Below, one piece after another: positions 17,201-24,508 of a stretch of DNA of 64,000 nucleotides. Position numbers and translations under genes: made by a program. This DNA is from RUG11462 sp045649405 (GTDB lineage Bacteria; Bacillota; Clostridia; Oscillospirales; Acutalibacteraceae): NCBI GenBank assembly GCA_045649405.1, contig JAZRPW010000056.1, positions 1 to 64,000 of the forward strand. Reading direction: 5' to 3'. The stretch's first letter is position 1. The number at the start of each line of letters is the position of its first letter. The notes below the pieces were generated by a model that had not been told where the DNA came from, ran no database searches, and saw only the letters and a list, made by a program, of their open reading frames with translations.

Positions 17201-17725
17201 TTTGTAAAAGAGCAACACTTGAGTGCTGCACAAAAGGGTACTGCAATGCACAAGTTTATGCAGTATTGCGATTTTAAATTGGCAAGCGAATCTATTGCAA
17301 GTGAAATTGAAAGATTAACTCAAGGTGGCAAATTAACTCCTGAAGAAGCTAAGTCTTTAAGTGTTGATAAATTGAAAGCGTTCTTTGACTCTTCAATTGG
17401 CAAAAAGGTTGTTTGTTGTGACAAAGTTTACAAAGAGCAATCCTTTATGGTTGAAGTTTTAGCAACAGATGTTTATGATGATTTAGGAGCAGAGTTTGAA
17501 AACGAAAAAATCATTATTCAAGGATTTGCCGACCTTTGCTTTGTTGATGAAAACGGCCTTGTTATTGTTGACTACAAAACCGACCGTGCAGACAAAGAAG
17601 AACTTGTTAGAAGATATAAATCTCAACTTGATATTTATGCTTTGGCACTTGCACAAACCTTTGATATGGAAGTGTCAAAAACTGCGATTTATTCATTCCA
17701 CTTAAAAGAATTAATTGAACTTTAA
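14276..17725 (+). CDS. addA: ATP-dependent helicase/nuclease subunit A
   Basis: UvrD-like helicase plus nuclease, 1149 residues. Walker A AAAGSGKT (20-27), Walker B VLVDEYQDTND (about 391-401), motif III-like GDVKQSIYGFR, motif V MTMHGSKGLQFP, motif VI VLYVAMTRAKD. The C-terminal nuclease has IVDYKTDR (about 1099-1106). All helicase motifs look intact. It acts with AddB on DNA ends; the gene order addB-addA is standard. Confidence 0.97.
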   Translation: MKFNKEQQYALDARGRVLVSAAAGSGKTAVLVEKVINMICDEINPVDVDKLLVVTFTNAAAAEMKERISKRLSEKIKENPKSFHLKKQKLLLSSANISTIDSLCINLAREFFYKSGISSDFKIADQSVVKKLQNDVIDEIFSVKFDEKTPEFLSLVSAFGGEYGAEKLRENILKIYDYLCSLPFPQEYTKNVVELYEKFDENSIFFDIVWKYVHGFVEFRYRAFQEDYKELLEDEELTKFYGEGFLETSTKLKRLLDLIVARDYNGVYNAVKHFTKAKISQARKYENIDFREKMKVAKSTAEKTYDKLAKIFNFELGEIFDDVEKLTPVVKEFFAVVELFSQKLYEAKLENNCLTFADVEREVLNLLVKFEDGKIEHTDIAAELSNKFFAVLVDEYQDTNDLQNTIFNALSDNGKKLFMVGDVKQSIYGFRKTNPKNFLKYRNELPDYEEGAEKSRVIMSGNYRSCEDVCDFVNFLFRRLLTDSCGEMFYESEDMLVPKAEFCKIDDKRVCLDIVTAQEDLTSTELQAYHIANIIKEKVNNKPIITEDEQLRKAEYKDVCILVRGRKDMTTICEILKSKNIPVTIDDSEGLLLEKEVITLFNLLQVIDNPFADVPLLATLTGDMYNFSADEVAKIKAENKKDSLYNALIKASATNERVTAFLDEISEFKKISATSTVSSLVNKILVKTGYENTVYLYNNGGNCYNNLLLFKVAASDYEENVQRGLSAFVAYVKRQIANKDFMKKSADRSNNDNSVRIMTMHGSKGLQFPICILACLDKRFNTSDMTADVILNDKCGIGMRFVDNNRHIKYSTFPRNAAIIECNTTSQSEEMRVLYVAMTRAKDFLYMVGADDKAYDFFASINKDLIVNKNDERFSPEIVLSCTNFLQMLMLGASVHSDDKKLSINFIDEIEINEAVEGADDQTTEFDNERFEKLVEILEYKYAYKDLNKIFVKQSASAIAHKEFSADYNFTREPVFVKEQHLSAAQKGTAMHKFMQYCDFKLASESIASEIERLTQGGKLTPEEAKSLSVDKLKAFFDSSIGKKVVCCDKVYKEQSFMVEVLATDVYDDLGAEFENEKIIIQGFADLCFVDENGLVIVDYKTDRADKEELVRRYKSQLDIYALALAQTFDMEVSKTAIYSFHLKELIEL

Positions 17726-17741
17726 AACAAGTGAGGTAACA

Positions 17742-18494
17742 ATGAAAACAAACAAAAACGAATGGGGTAGAGCTTTAATCATTTTGCTTTGCGCTTACAA
17801 AACATTCAGACTCATTGAGTTTGATGTGCTGTCTGTGTTTTTTATGGTTGATTCTCAATTGCACCACGAAAACATTTCCTACGCTTATGTGATTTCAAAC
17901 TATATGAACGCAATTTATATGCTTTTGGGCATTGCATCTTGCCTTTGCATAATTTATTATTTTGCGTTTTGTTATGGTAAAAGAAAAACTAAAAAACCAC
18001 TTTATACTGGTTGCTTTTTACAGGTAGGTTATTTGATTTCAACAACTGCAAACTTTCTTGTAATGTATTTTGTTACAGATGAATTCCATACAGTAATAGG
18101 CAATATTTACGGAATGCTTCAACCTTTTATATCTATTTTAGATTCGCTTGTGTTGTGCGCAGTTTTCATTGTTGAAGGTGTAACTGTGTTTCAAAACAAA
18201 TCTGCAAAGAAAGCGAAAAATGTTTGCATTGCTTTGTATGTTGGTTATTTTCTTGTAAGAATCATTGAAAGCATTAATATGTATATGTTTACTATTACAG
18301 ACAAAATTGCATCAACAGGTGGTATTTATAGTGCTACTGATAGTGAGGCAGTTGTTCACACTTTGCAAATGGCACTTGGTTTTGATTCGCCTTTGAATAC
18401 TGTGTTTACATTGTTTAGTTTCATTGCAAACTTTTACGTTTTAATTTATATGTGCTTTATGGACAAAAATTATAAAAAAATGGCTTCCCAATAA
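17742..18494 (+). CDS. six-helix membrane protein, unknown
   Basis: 250 residues with about six hydrophobic segments (near 9-32, 45-72, 86-106, 113-148, 160-185, 217-240) joined by short loops. There are few conserved-looking polar residues; none suggests a transporter or enzyme family I recognise. It starts 17 bp after addA with ribosome binding site tgaggt before ATG 17742 (the TTG at 17715, inside addA, is a poorer choice), so it is probably read from the addBA transcript. No link to DNA repair is evident from the sequence. It ends in the terminator shared with dusB. Confidence 0.7.
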   Translation: MKTNKNEWGRALIILLCAYKTFRLIEFDVLSVFFMVDSQLHHENISYAYVISNYMNAIYMLLGIASCLCIIYYFAFCYGKRKTKKPLYTGCFLQVGYLISTTANFLVMYFVTDEFHTVIGNIYGMLQPFISILDSLVLCAVFIVEGVTVFQNKSAKKAKNVCIALYVGYFLVRIIESINMYMFTITDKIASTGGIYSATDSEAVVHTLQMALGFDSPLNTVFTLFSFIANFYVLIYMCFMDKNYKKMASQ

Positions 18495-18509
18495 GGGAGG
18501 CCATTTTTT
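18476..18509. terminator. bidirectional terminator overlapping two stop codons
   Basis: Stem aaaatggcttccc / gggaggccatttt with loop aataa and A/T runs on both sides. It spans the stop of the membrane protein gene and reaches the stop of convergent dusB. Confidence 0.8.
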
Positions 18510-19494
18510 AATCTGTTATAATATCATCATCTTTGTGTTCATCGAAAACTTTAAAACAAAGTCTTTCTAAATCTGAAAAGGTTTTAAGCTCGCCACAATC
18601 TCTTCTGTAAGCCGCTGCGCCTTTAATACCACGCATATAAAAAGCGGCTTGTGTTCTTGCTTGACGCATCGCAATATATTCGCCTTTGTATTCTATCATA
18701 TTCTTAACTTGGCGCATAAGCAGTAACATTCTCTCAGAAATAGGTGGGTCAGGAATATATCTTGTTTCGTTTAAATAAGCATCAATCTGCCCGAAAATCC
18801 AAGGCGCACCGCAAGCGGCTCTGCCAACCATAACCAAATCGCAATTGGTGTATTCATACATTTTAGCGGCATCATTAGCATCTCTAATGTCGCCATTGCC
18901 AATAACAGGAATTGATACTGCAGATTTTACATCTTTAATAATATCAAGGTTAACCGGTGGAGAATACATTTGTGGTCGAGTTCTACCGTGAACAGTAATT
19001 GCGTCTGCACCTGCTTGCTCGCAAAGAACGGCAAGTTCAACTGCGTTTATGTTTTCGTTGTCCCAACCTGCACGCATTTTAACAGTAACCGGCACGCTTG
19101 AATTTTCTTTAACAGCTCTTACAATTTCTGCCGCAAGTTGTGGGTTTTTCATCAAAGCGCTACCACCGCCATTGTTCGCAACCTTTGGTGCAGGACAACC
19201 CATATTAATATCAATAAAATCTGGATTGTGGGCTAACGCTTTTTCGGTTGCAACTTTAAAACACTCAACATCGCACCCAAAAAACTGAACGCCCATTGGT
19301 CGTTCGTTTTCATAAACTTCCAAAAACTCTTTTGTTTTATCACTTCCAAGAGTAAGTGCCTTTGTGCTTGTTAGTTCGCCAACAGTAAAAGCTGCGCCAA
19401 AACCTCGGCACAACTCACGCATTGCTCTGTCAGCAACACCGGCCATAGGGGCAAGGCATGCATTACCATTGATTTCTAAATTACCAATTTTCAT
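18508..19494 (-). CDS. dusB: tRNA-dihydrouridine synthase
   Basis: Flavoenzyme that reduces uridines in the tRNA D-loop. 328 residues. The FMN-binding start APMAGVADRAMREL and the family segment DINMGCPAPKV (95-105), with the catalytic Cys, are present. It is followed by KMRAGWD, VHGRTRPQMY, GNGDI and MVGRAACGAPW. It belongs to the DusB-like subgroup by these motifs. Single gene on the minus strand. Confidence 0.95.
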   Translation of the reverse strand: MKIGNLEINGNACLAPMAGVADRAMRELCRGFGAAFTVGELTSTKALTLGSDKTKEFLEVYENERPMGVQFFGCDVECFKVATEKALAHNPDFIDINMGCPAPKVANNGGGSALMKNPQLAAEIVRAVKENSSVPVTVKMRAGWDNENINAVELAVLCEQAGADAITVHGRTRPQMYSPPVNLDIIKDVKSAVSIPVIGNGDIRDANDAAKMYEYTNCDLVMVGRAACGAPWIFGQIDAYLNETRYIPDPPISERMLLLMRQVKNMIEYKGEYIAMRQARTQAAFYMRGIKGAAAYRRDCGELKTFSDLERLCFKVFDEHKDDDIITD

Positions 19495-19561
19495 AAAAAA
19501 TCCTTTAAGTCAAGTTTTGTTTAGTATAACAAAATATTAACAGCTTTTCAACAAAAATTTA

Positions 19562-19590
19562 TTGCAAAAACCAACATGTTGTGGTAATAT
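19562..19590 (+). promoter_or_regulatory. promoter of the lipoprotein gene
   Basis: TTGCAA (19562-19567) and TAATAT (19585-19590) with 17-bp spacing, about 30 bp before ATG 19620. Confidence 0.5.
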
Positions 19591-19619
19591 AATTTCATAA
19601 GAAAGGTAGTGATTATTAA

Positions 19620-20327
19620 ATGAAAAAATTAATTGCGCTTATTTTATCTTGCTTAATGCTTTTCTCATTTTGTTCTTGTAACAATAGCATTAAAGAGTTG
19701 AAAAAAGGTGACAACCTTGAATTCAGTTACAATCAAGATAATGTTGAAGAGTTTTATTCTTCTTTGCAAAAAGCGTTGAAAGATAAAACAACTGAAATTT
19801 CAAAAATTCAAATGAATTTTGAAATTAATGAAAAAGATATTTATGAAATCACTCCTGAAAATAGTGAAGAAAAAACTGGTTACAAGGTTTTTAAGGACAT
19901 CTCAAATAATTGCGCCTTTTTATATAGCGAAGCAGAAATTGTGCCTTTGTACGCATCACTTTCTGATACTTTAGGTGTTTTTAGTGATTATTCAATTTAC
20001 ACTATTTCTTTGACAGATATAAATAAAGATGGCGCTTATGAATACATTTATTCGTATGTTTATGCTACTTCATTATCAAGCATTATTCCTAAAAGAGGAA
20101 TTGAAATTTTTGATTTAGCAACAAAAAAACATTCTAACTTAGTGTTGACAGATGATTGGAAAACTGCTGTTGTTACTTATAGCACAAATGATGAGTTTTG
20201 TCATATTTATAGTGTAGAAACAGTTGGTGACGAAACAGGTGGAAAATTGATTTTTCAAGAAAAATTAGGCGAAGTTAGATATACTCCAGGCAAAGGTTTT
20301 TATTACGAAGAAAAAGCCGAAAAATAA
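19620..20327 (+). CDS. predicted lipoprotein, unknown
   Basis: 235 residues. It begins MKKLIALILSCLMLFSFCSC, a signal peptide ending in a cysteine pair that would serve as the lipidation site, though the residues before it (SFC or FCS) differ from a classic LAGC lipobox. The mature part contains a segment SLTDINKDGAYEYIY that reads like an Asp-rich, calcium-type loop (D-x-N-x-D-G) and beta-rich repeats. It probably sits on the outer face of the membrane. No enzyme motif is seen. Confidence 0.75.
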   Translation: MKKLIALILSCLMLFSFCSCNNSIKELKKGDNLEFSYNQDNVEEFYSSLQKALKDKTTEISKIQMNFEINEKDIYEITPENSEEKTGYKVFKDISNNCAFLYSEAEIVPLYASLSDTLGVFSDYSIYTISLTDINKDGAYEYIYSYVYATSLSSIIPKRGIEIFDLATKKHSNLVLTDDWKTAVVTYSTNDEFCHIYSVETVGDETGGKLIFQEKLGEVRYTPGKGFYYEEKAEK

Positions 20328-20340
20328 ATCAAAAAAACAC

Positions 20341-20369
20341 TTGACAAACGCACTTCATAGTGTTATAAT
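20341..20369 (+). promoter_or_regulatory. consensus promoter of rplS
   Basis: TTGACA (20341-20346) and TATAAT (20364-20369) with exactly 17 bp between. It is a perfect match to the sigma-A consensus, as expected for a highly expressed ribosomal protein gene. Transcription should start near 20376. Confidence 0.85.
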
Positions 20370-20375
20370 ACATAA

Positions 20376-20510
20376 GCTTATGATTTCACCGAGCCTATTC
20401 GGGGTGGAGTCAGTGCGAAGGTCTTAAGACCTAAACAACTGAACGGATGGTCCTCTGTGCACATTAAAGTGTAGTATGAATGTCTGAAATTTTTATAGGA
20501 GGAAACGAAA
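20376..20510 (+). ncRNA. structured rplS (L19) leader
   Basis: The 135-nt untranslated leader carries several hairpins: caccga/tcggggtg (about 20387-20404), the palindrome ggtcttaagacc (20420-20431) and further short pairings up to about 20475. An AGGAGG ribosome binding site then precedes the ATG. Ribosomal protein L19 leaders are known in Firmicutes as autoregulatory elements. Whether this one matches the described L19 leader family could not be tested here. Confidence 0.55.
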
Positions 20511-20855
20511 ATGGACGTTATCAAAAATTTAGTTGCAGACCAAATTAAAACTGATATGCCTAAAATTCCTGTTGGTGCTACTGTAAAAGTACACGTTAAA
20601 ATCCGCGAGGGTGAAAAAGAAAGAATTCAGGTTTACGAAGGCATCGTTATCGCTAAAAACAACAGCGGTATCGCAGAAACAATCACAGTTCGTCGTGTAG
20701 CTTATGGTTGTGGTATTGAAAGAGTATTCCCAATCCACTCACCAAACGTTGCTAAAATTGAGGTTGTTATGGAAGGTGTAGCTAGAAGAAGCAAACTCTA
20801 CTACTTACGTGACAGAGTTGGTAAAGCTGCTAAACTTAAACAAAAACTTAAATAA
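20511..20855 (+). CDS. rplS: 50S ribosomal protein L19
   Basis: 114 residues, the normal length. It contains the family pattern GATVKVHVKIREGEKERIQVYEGIV and IERVFPIHSPNV, and the C-terminal RRSKLYYLRDR. It sits at the 30S-50S interface. Preceded by its own strong promoter and leader, followed by a terminator. Confidence 0.98.
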   Translation: MDVIKNLVADQIKTDMPKIPVGATVKVHVKIREGEKERIQVYEGIVIAKNNSGIAETITVRRVAYGCGIERVFPIHSPNVAKIEVVMEGVARRSKLYYLRDRVGKAAKLKQKLK

Positions 20856-20864
20856 TTTAAGTGC

Positions 20865-20901
20865 TAAAGGAACGAATGAAAATTCGTTCCTTTATTTTTT
20901 A
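20865..20901 (+). terminator. rplS terminator
   Basis: Stem aaaggaacgaat / attcgttccttt with a short loop, then an AT-rich T-run. Confidence 0.85.
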
Positions 20902-21002
20902 TAAAAAATTAACATTTTGGTCTTTTAATTTTAATTAAAGTGTGTTATAATATCAAAGTTAATTAATAAGCAAACATTTTTAAATATTCTATGGAGAGAA
21001 AA

Positions 21003-21656
21003 ATGAGAAAACACGAAGACAGATACGGTCTTGGACTTGAACAAAGCGAGATTGATGAAATTAATAATTCTTCAACAAAAAATATGAGCAAAAAAGAACT
21101 TGCCATGAAAAACTTTTTTGAATGGGTTGATTCTTTTGTAATTTCATTTGTTGCAGTTGTTATAATTTTTACATTGTTTTTAGGTAAGGTTAAGGTTGAT
21201 GGCGAATCAATGATGGACACCTTGATTGATGAAGACCAACTTATCATAACTAATTTTAGATATAACCCTGAAAAAGGGGATATTGTTATTGTTTCACGAA
21301 ACCCTGAAAACAAGGTTGATAAAGACTTTAATCAGTCAAGACAACCAATTGTAAAAAGGGTAATTGCAACAGAAGGTGACACAATTGAAATTACACCTGA
21401 AGGCAAAGTTTTGCTTAACGACAAAGAGCTTGATGAACCATATATCAAAGATTATGAGTTGAATTTAGGTACACCACAAGAGCATATGTACACCAAACAA
21501 ACTGTGCCTGAAGGTAGAATTTTTGTAATGGGTGACAACCGTCACAATTCACATGATAGTCGTAAAAATGATATTTGGATGATTGATAAAAGATATGTTT
21601 TGGGAAAAGTTTTGTTTAGAGTTTTCCCGTTTGACACATTGGAATCTTTTGTTTAA
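21003..21656 (+). CDS. lepB: signal peptidase I
   Basis: Cleaves Sec/Tat signal peptides on the outer face of the membrane. 217 residues. One N-terminal membrane helix (about 33-55) is followed by GESMMDTL with the catalytic Ser, then KRVIATEGDTIEI with the catalytic Lys, and VMGDNRHNSHDSR. The ATG at 21003 is chosen because GGAGAG lies 5 nt upstream; the ATG at 20991 would place the ribosome binding site inside the gene. First of an operon with rbgA. Confidence 0.95.
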   Translation: MRKHEDRYGLGLEQSEIDEINNSSTKNMSKKELAMKNFFEWVDSFVISFVAVVIIFTLFLGKVKVDGESMMDTLIDEDQLIITNFRYNPEKGDIVIVSRNPENKVDKDFNQSRQPIVKRVIATEGDTIEITPEGKVLLNDKELDEPYIKDYELNLGTPQEHMYTKQTVPEGRIFVMGDNRHNSHDSRKNDIWMIDKRYVLGKVLFRVFPFDTLESFV

Positions 21657-21671
21657 TTAAGAGGTGCAGCA

Positions 21672-22550
21672 ATGCAACAAAGTGCTAATAACGAACAAAG
21701 ACAGAATATTCAATGGTTTCCTGGTCATATGGCAAAAACCAGACGCCTTATTTCTGAAAAATTGCCACTTATAGATGTTGTAGCAGAAATTATTGACGCT
21801 CGAATTCCTTATTCATCAAGAAACCCTGAACTTGATGAATGGGTAAAATCAAAACCAAGAATTATTCTTCTTAACAAATGTGACATGGCAGATGAAAAGT
21901 GTACTGCCGAATGGATTGAAAAATTAAATGATGAAAACACAACTGCCATTCCAATTGACTGTAAAACAGGCAGTGGTTTTAATAAGTTTTTGCCTTGTGT
22001 AAAATCAATTTTGGCAGAGCGTATTAAAAAACTTGAAGAAAAAGGAATGTCAGGCAAAACATTAAAGGTAATGATTGTTGGTATTCCTAACGTTGGCAAG
22101 TCATCATTTATTAATAGAATTGCCGGTACTAATCGTGCTAAGGTTGAAAATAGACCAGGCGTTACCCGTGGCAATCAATGGTTTATGATTGGTAAAGGCG
22201 TTGAAATGATGGACACCCCTGGCGTTTTGTGGCCAAAGTTTGATGACCAGTTAGTAGGCGAGCATTTGGCTTTTTGTGGCTCTGTTAAAGACACAATTTT
22301 AGACACTGAACTTTTAGCAATGGATTTAATTAAAGAAATAAAGGTTCTTTATCCGCAAATGTTGGCTCAAAGGTACAAATTAGACATCGACTTTGAAAAT
22401 ACAGATGATTATGATATTCTTTGTGAAATGGGCAAAAAACGCGGAATGAAAGCATCTGGTGGCGATGTTGATACAGAGCGAATGGCAAATACACTTTTAG
22501 AAGAGTTTAGAAACACTAAAATTGGTAGAATGACTCTTGAAAGACCATAG
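21672..22550 (+). CDS. rbgA: ribosome biogenesis GTPase RbgA (YlqF)
   Basis: Circularly permuted GTPase needed for late 50S assembly. 292 residues. The motif order is G4 NKCDMAD first, then G1 GIPNVGKSS, then G3 DTPG, as in the YlqF/YawG family. The N-terminus has the family segment IQWFPGHMAKT. The neighbours lepB upstream and rnhB downstream are typical of Firmicutes. Confidence 0.97.
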   Translation: MQQSANNEQRQNIQWFPGHMAKTRRLISEKLPLIDVVAEIIDARIPYSSRNPELDEWVKSKPRIILLNKCDMADEKCTAEWIEKLNDENTTAIPIDCKTGSGFNKFLPCVKSILAERIKKLEEKGMSGKTLKVMIVGIPNVGKSSFINRIAGTNRAKVENRPGVTRGNQWFMIGKGVEMMDTPGVLWPKFDDQLVGEHLAFCGSVKDTILDTELLAMDLIKEIKVLYPQMLAQRYKLDIDFENTDDYDILCEMGKKRGMKASGGDVDTERMANTLLEEFRNTKIGRMTLERP

Positions 22551-22557
22551 TTGATAG

Positions 22558-22587
22558 AACCGCTTAAATTTGTTTAAGCGGTTTTTT
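22558..22587 (+). terminator. terminator-like hairpin between rbgA and rnhB
   Basis: Perfect 11-bp stem aaccgcttaaa / tttaagcggtt with a 4-nt loop and six T. The rnhB ribosome binding site follows at once, so rnhB depends either on read-through or on a promoter inside rbgA. Confidence 0.75.
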
Positions 22588-22602
22588 GAAAGGATGAAAA
22601 AT

Positions 22603-23214
22603 ATGCCTGATTATTTGATTGAAAAAGAGTATATTGAAAAAGGTTACAGCGTTGTTGCAGGTGTTGATGAAGCAGGCCGTGGTCCACTTGCAGGACCAGT
22701 TTGCGCAGCGGCAGTAATTTTACCGGTTGACTGTGAAATTGAAGGGCTTAATGACTCTAAAAAACTTTCTGAAAAGAAAAGAGAAGCGCTTTTTGATGTT
22801 GTAATTGAAAAGGCACTTGCTTATGACATTCAACTTGTTGATAATAATGTAATCGATGAAATTAACATTCTTCAGGCAACAATGCTTTGTATGAGAAATG
22901 CTGTCAATTCATTAAAAATCAAACCTGATTTTGTGCTTATAGATGGCAATAAAGTGCCAGAAGGACTTTGTTGTGATGCAACTGCAGTTGTAAAAGGAGA
23001 CGCAAAATCAATGTCTATTTCTGCAGCATCAATTCTTGCAAAAGTAACAAGAGATAGATTGATGTTGGAACTGTCTGAAAAATACCCCCAATATGAATTC
23101 ACAAAGCATAAGGGTTATGGCACAAAACTTCACTGTGAAAAACTTTTAGAGTTTGGACCATCAGAAATACATAGAAAAACATTCATTGGCAAAATTTTAG
23201 CTAAAGGTAAATAA
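22603..23214 (+). CDS. rnhB: ribonuclease HII
   Basis: Removes RNA from RNA-DNA hybrids and single ribonucleotides in DNA. 203 residues. It contains GVDEAGRGPLAG with the first two acidic catalytic residues, LNDSKKLSEKKRE, and FVLIDGNKVP with a further Asp. The start is ATG 22603, about 9 nt after GAAAGG; the ATG at 22594 directly abuts that site. The upstream TTG (22570) falls in the terminator hairpin and is excluded. Confidence 0.95.
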   Translation: MPDYLIEKEYIEKGYSVVAGVDEAGRGPLAGPVCAAAVILPVDCEIEGLNDSKKLSEKKREALFDVVIEKALAYDIQLVDNNVIDEINILQATMLCMRNAVNSLKIKPDFVLIDGNKVPEGLCCDATAVVKGDAKSMSISAASILAKVTRDRLMLELSEKYPQYEFTKHKGYGTKLHCEKLLEFGPSEIHRKTFIGKILAKGK

Positions 23215-23216
23215 AA

Positions 23217-23594
23217 ATGAACATTGCTAACATAAACGGTGTTAATGGCGAAACCATTGCAACAAAGTTTTTGGTTAAAAAGGGTTATGACATCTTGGCG
23301 CTTAATTATCGCGCACGTTTTGGCGAAGTTGATATAATTGCTGAAAAAGATGAATATATTGCTTTTGTGGAAGTTAAAACTCGCAGTGAAAAGGCAATTT
23401 ACAAACCATATGAAGCAGTTACCACCAAAAAGCAACAAAAAATCTTGCGTGCCGCAATGCAATACATCGGCGCAACTAACTGTGAAAAGCAGGTTAGGTT
23501 TGATATTGTTGAAGTCTATTTAACAAAAAATCCGTTTTTAAAACCAAAGGTTAATCACATTCAAAATGCTTTTGAAGCGAAAGGGTATATTTGA
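23217..23594 (+). CDS. YraN-family endonuclease-like protein
   Basis: 125 residues, UPF0102 family. The PD-(D/E)xK-like core is GEVDIIAEKDEYIAFVEVKTRS, with Asp, Glu and Lys in the expected places. The family commonly follows rnhB, as here (2-bp gap). Its biochemical role is not settled. Its stop overlaps the start of the dipeptidase gene (tgATGA), so translation is coupled. Confidence 0.9.
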   Translation: MNIANINGVNGETIATKFLVKKGYDILALNYRARFGEVDIIAEKDEYIAFVEVKTRSEKAIYKPYEAVTTKKQQKILRAAMQYIGATNCEKQVRFDIVEVYLTKNPFLKPKVNHIQNAFEAKGYI

Positions 23595-24454
23595 TGAAAT
23601 ATTTTGATTTGCATTGTGACACTTTGTGCAAGTGTCTTGATAAAAATGCGAGTTTAGAAAAGAACAATTTTGATATTGACATTGAAAGATTGTTAGCGTT
23701 TGAAAAAGCAACGCAAACCTTTGCTTGCTACATTAATGACAGTTTCAAAGGTGAAGATGCCACAAAACGTTTTTATGATTTGGTTGAAGTTTATAAAAAC
23801 ACAGATTTTAAATCTGTTGCTCCAATTTTATCAATTGAAAATCTTTCTTGTTTAAACGGCAAAATTGAAAATGTTAAAAAGTTTAAAGACTGTGGTGTCA
23901 AAATCGCATCACTCACTTGGAATGATGAAAATGGCATTGCAGGTGGTGTTAACTCAGAAAGCGGCTTAACTGATTTTGGCAAACAGGTTGTCAAAGAGTT
24001 AGAACAAAATGATATTGTAATTGATGTGTCACATCTCAATTTCAAAAGTTTTGTTGAACTTTGCGAATGTGTAACAAAACCATTTATCGCAACACATTCA
24101 AATAGTTTTTCGGTTTGCCCACACAAACGCAATTTAACCGATGAACAATTTGAAGTAATTGCAGATATTGGTGGTTTGGTTGGCATTAATTTTTATAATA
24201 AATTTCTTGGCGAAGAAGAAAAAGATTTTACTGATTTTCTAAAACACATTGAAAGATTTTTGCTTTTAGGTGGGGAAGATACAATAGCACTTGGCAGTGA
24301 TTTTGATGGCTGTAACATTCATAAATCTTTAAAAAGTGTCGAAAACATGCCTAAATTATATGCGTTTTTAGAAAAAGAGCTTGGTAAAACCTTAACAAAC
24401 AAGATATTTTACGAAAATTGTGCATCTTTTTTTCAAAATACTTTGACAAACTGA
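23594..24454 (+). CDS. membrane dipeptidase (M19 family)
   Basis: 286 residues of a zinc dipeptidase related to renal dipeptidase. Metal-binding residues appear in DLHCDTL (HxD), SIENLSC (Glu), VIDVSHLN and IATHSNS, with ALGSDFDG near the end. Bacterial relatives hydrolyse dipeptides, including D-amino acid-containing ones. It is somewhat short for the family (usually 300-340) but the motifs are complete. The true start is ATG 23594 within the stop of yraN; the last part of the gene overlaps the thrC promoter. Confidence 0.88.
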   Translation: MKYFDLHCDTLCKCLDKNASLEKNNFDIDIERLLAFEKATQTFACYINDSFKGEDATKRFYDLVEVYKNTDFKSVAPILSIENLSCLNGKIENVKKFKDCGVKIASLTWNDENGIAGGVNSESGLTDFGKQVVKELEQNDIVIDVSHLNFKSFVELCECVTKPFIATHSNSFSVCPHKRNLTDEQFEVIADIGGLVGINFYNKFLGEEEKDFTDFLKHIERFLLLGGEDTIALGSDFDGCNIHKSLKSVENMPKLYAFLEKELGKTLTNKIFYENCASFFQNTLTN

Positions 24455-24471
24455 TGCAAATAGTATAAAAT
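24443..24471 (+). promoter_or_regulatory. thrC promoter
   Basis: TTGACA (24443-24448) and TAAAAT (24466-24471), 17-bp spacing. The -35 lies inside the last codons of the dipeptidase gene. No T-box or other leader is present in the 38 nt before the start. Confidence 0.65.
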
Positions 24472-24508
24472 GTAATTTGAACAAATTTTAAAAAAGGTGA
24501 ATTATAAA

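Noticed and set aside
22570..22602. TTG start for rnhB
   Set aside because: It falls inside the terminator hairpin; ATG 22603 has the proper ribosome binding site.
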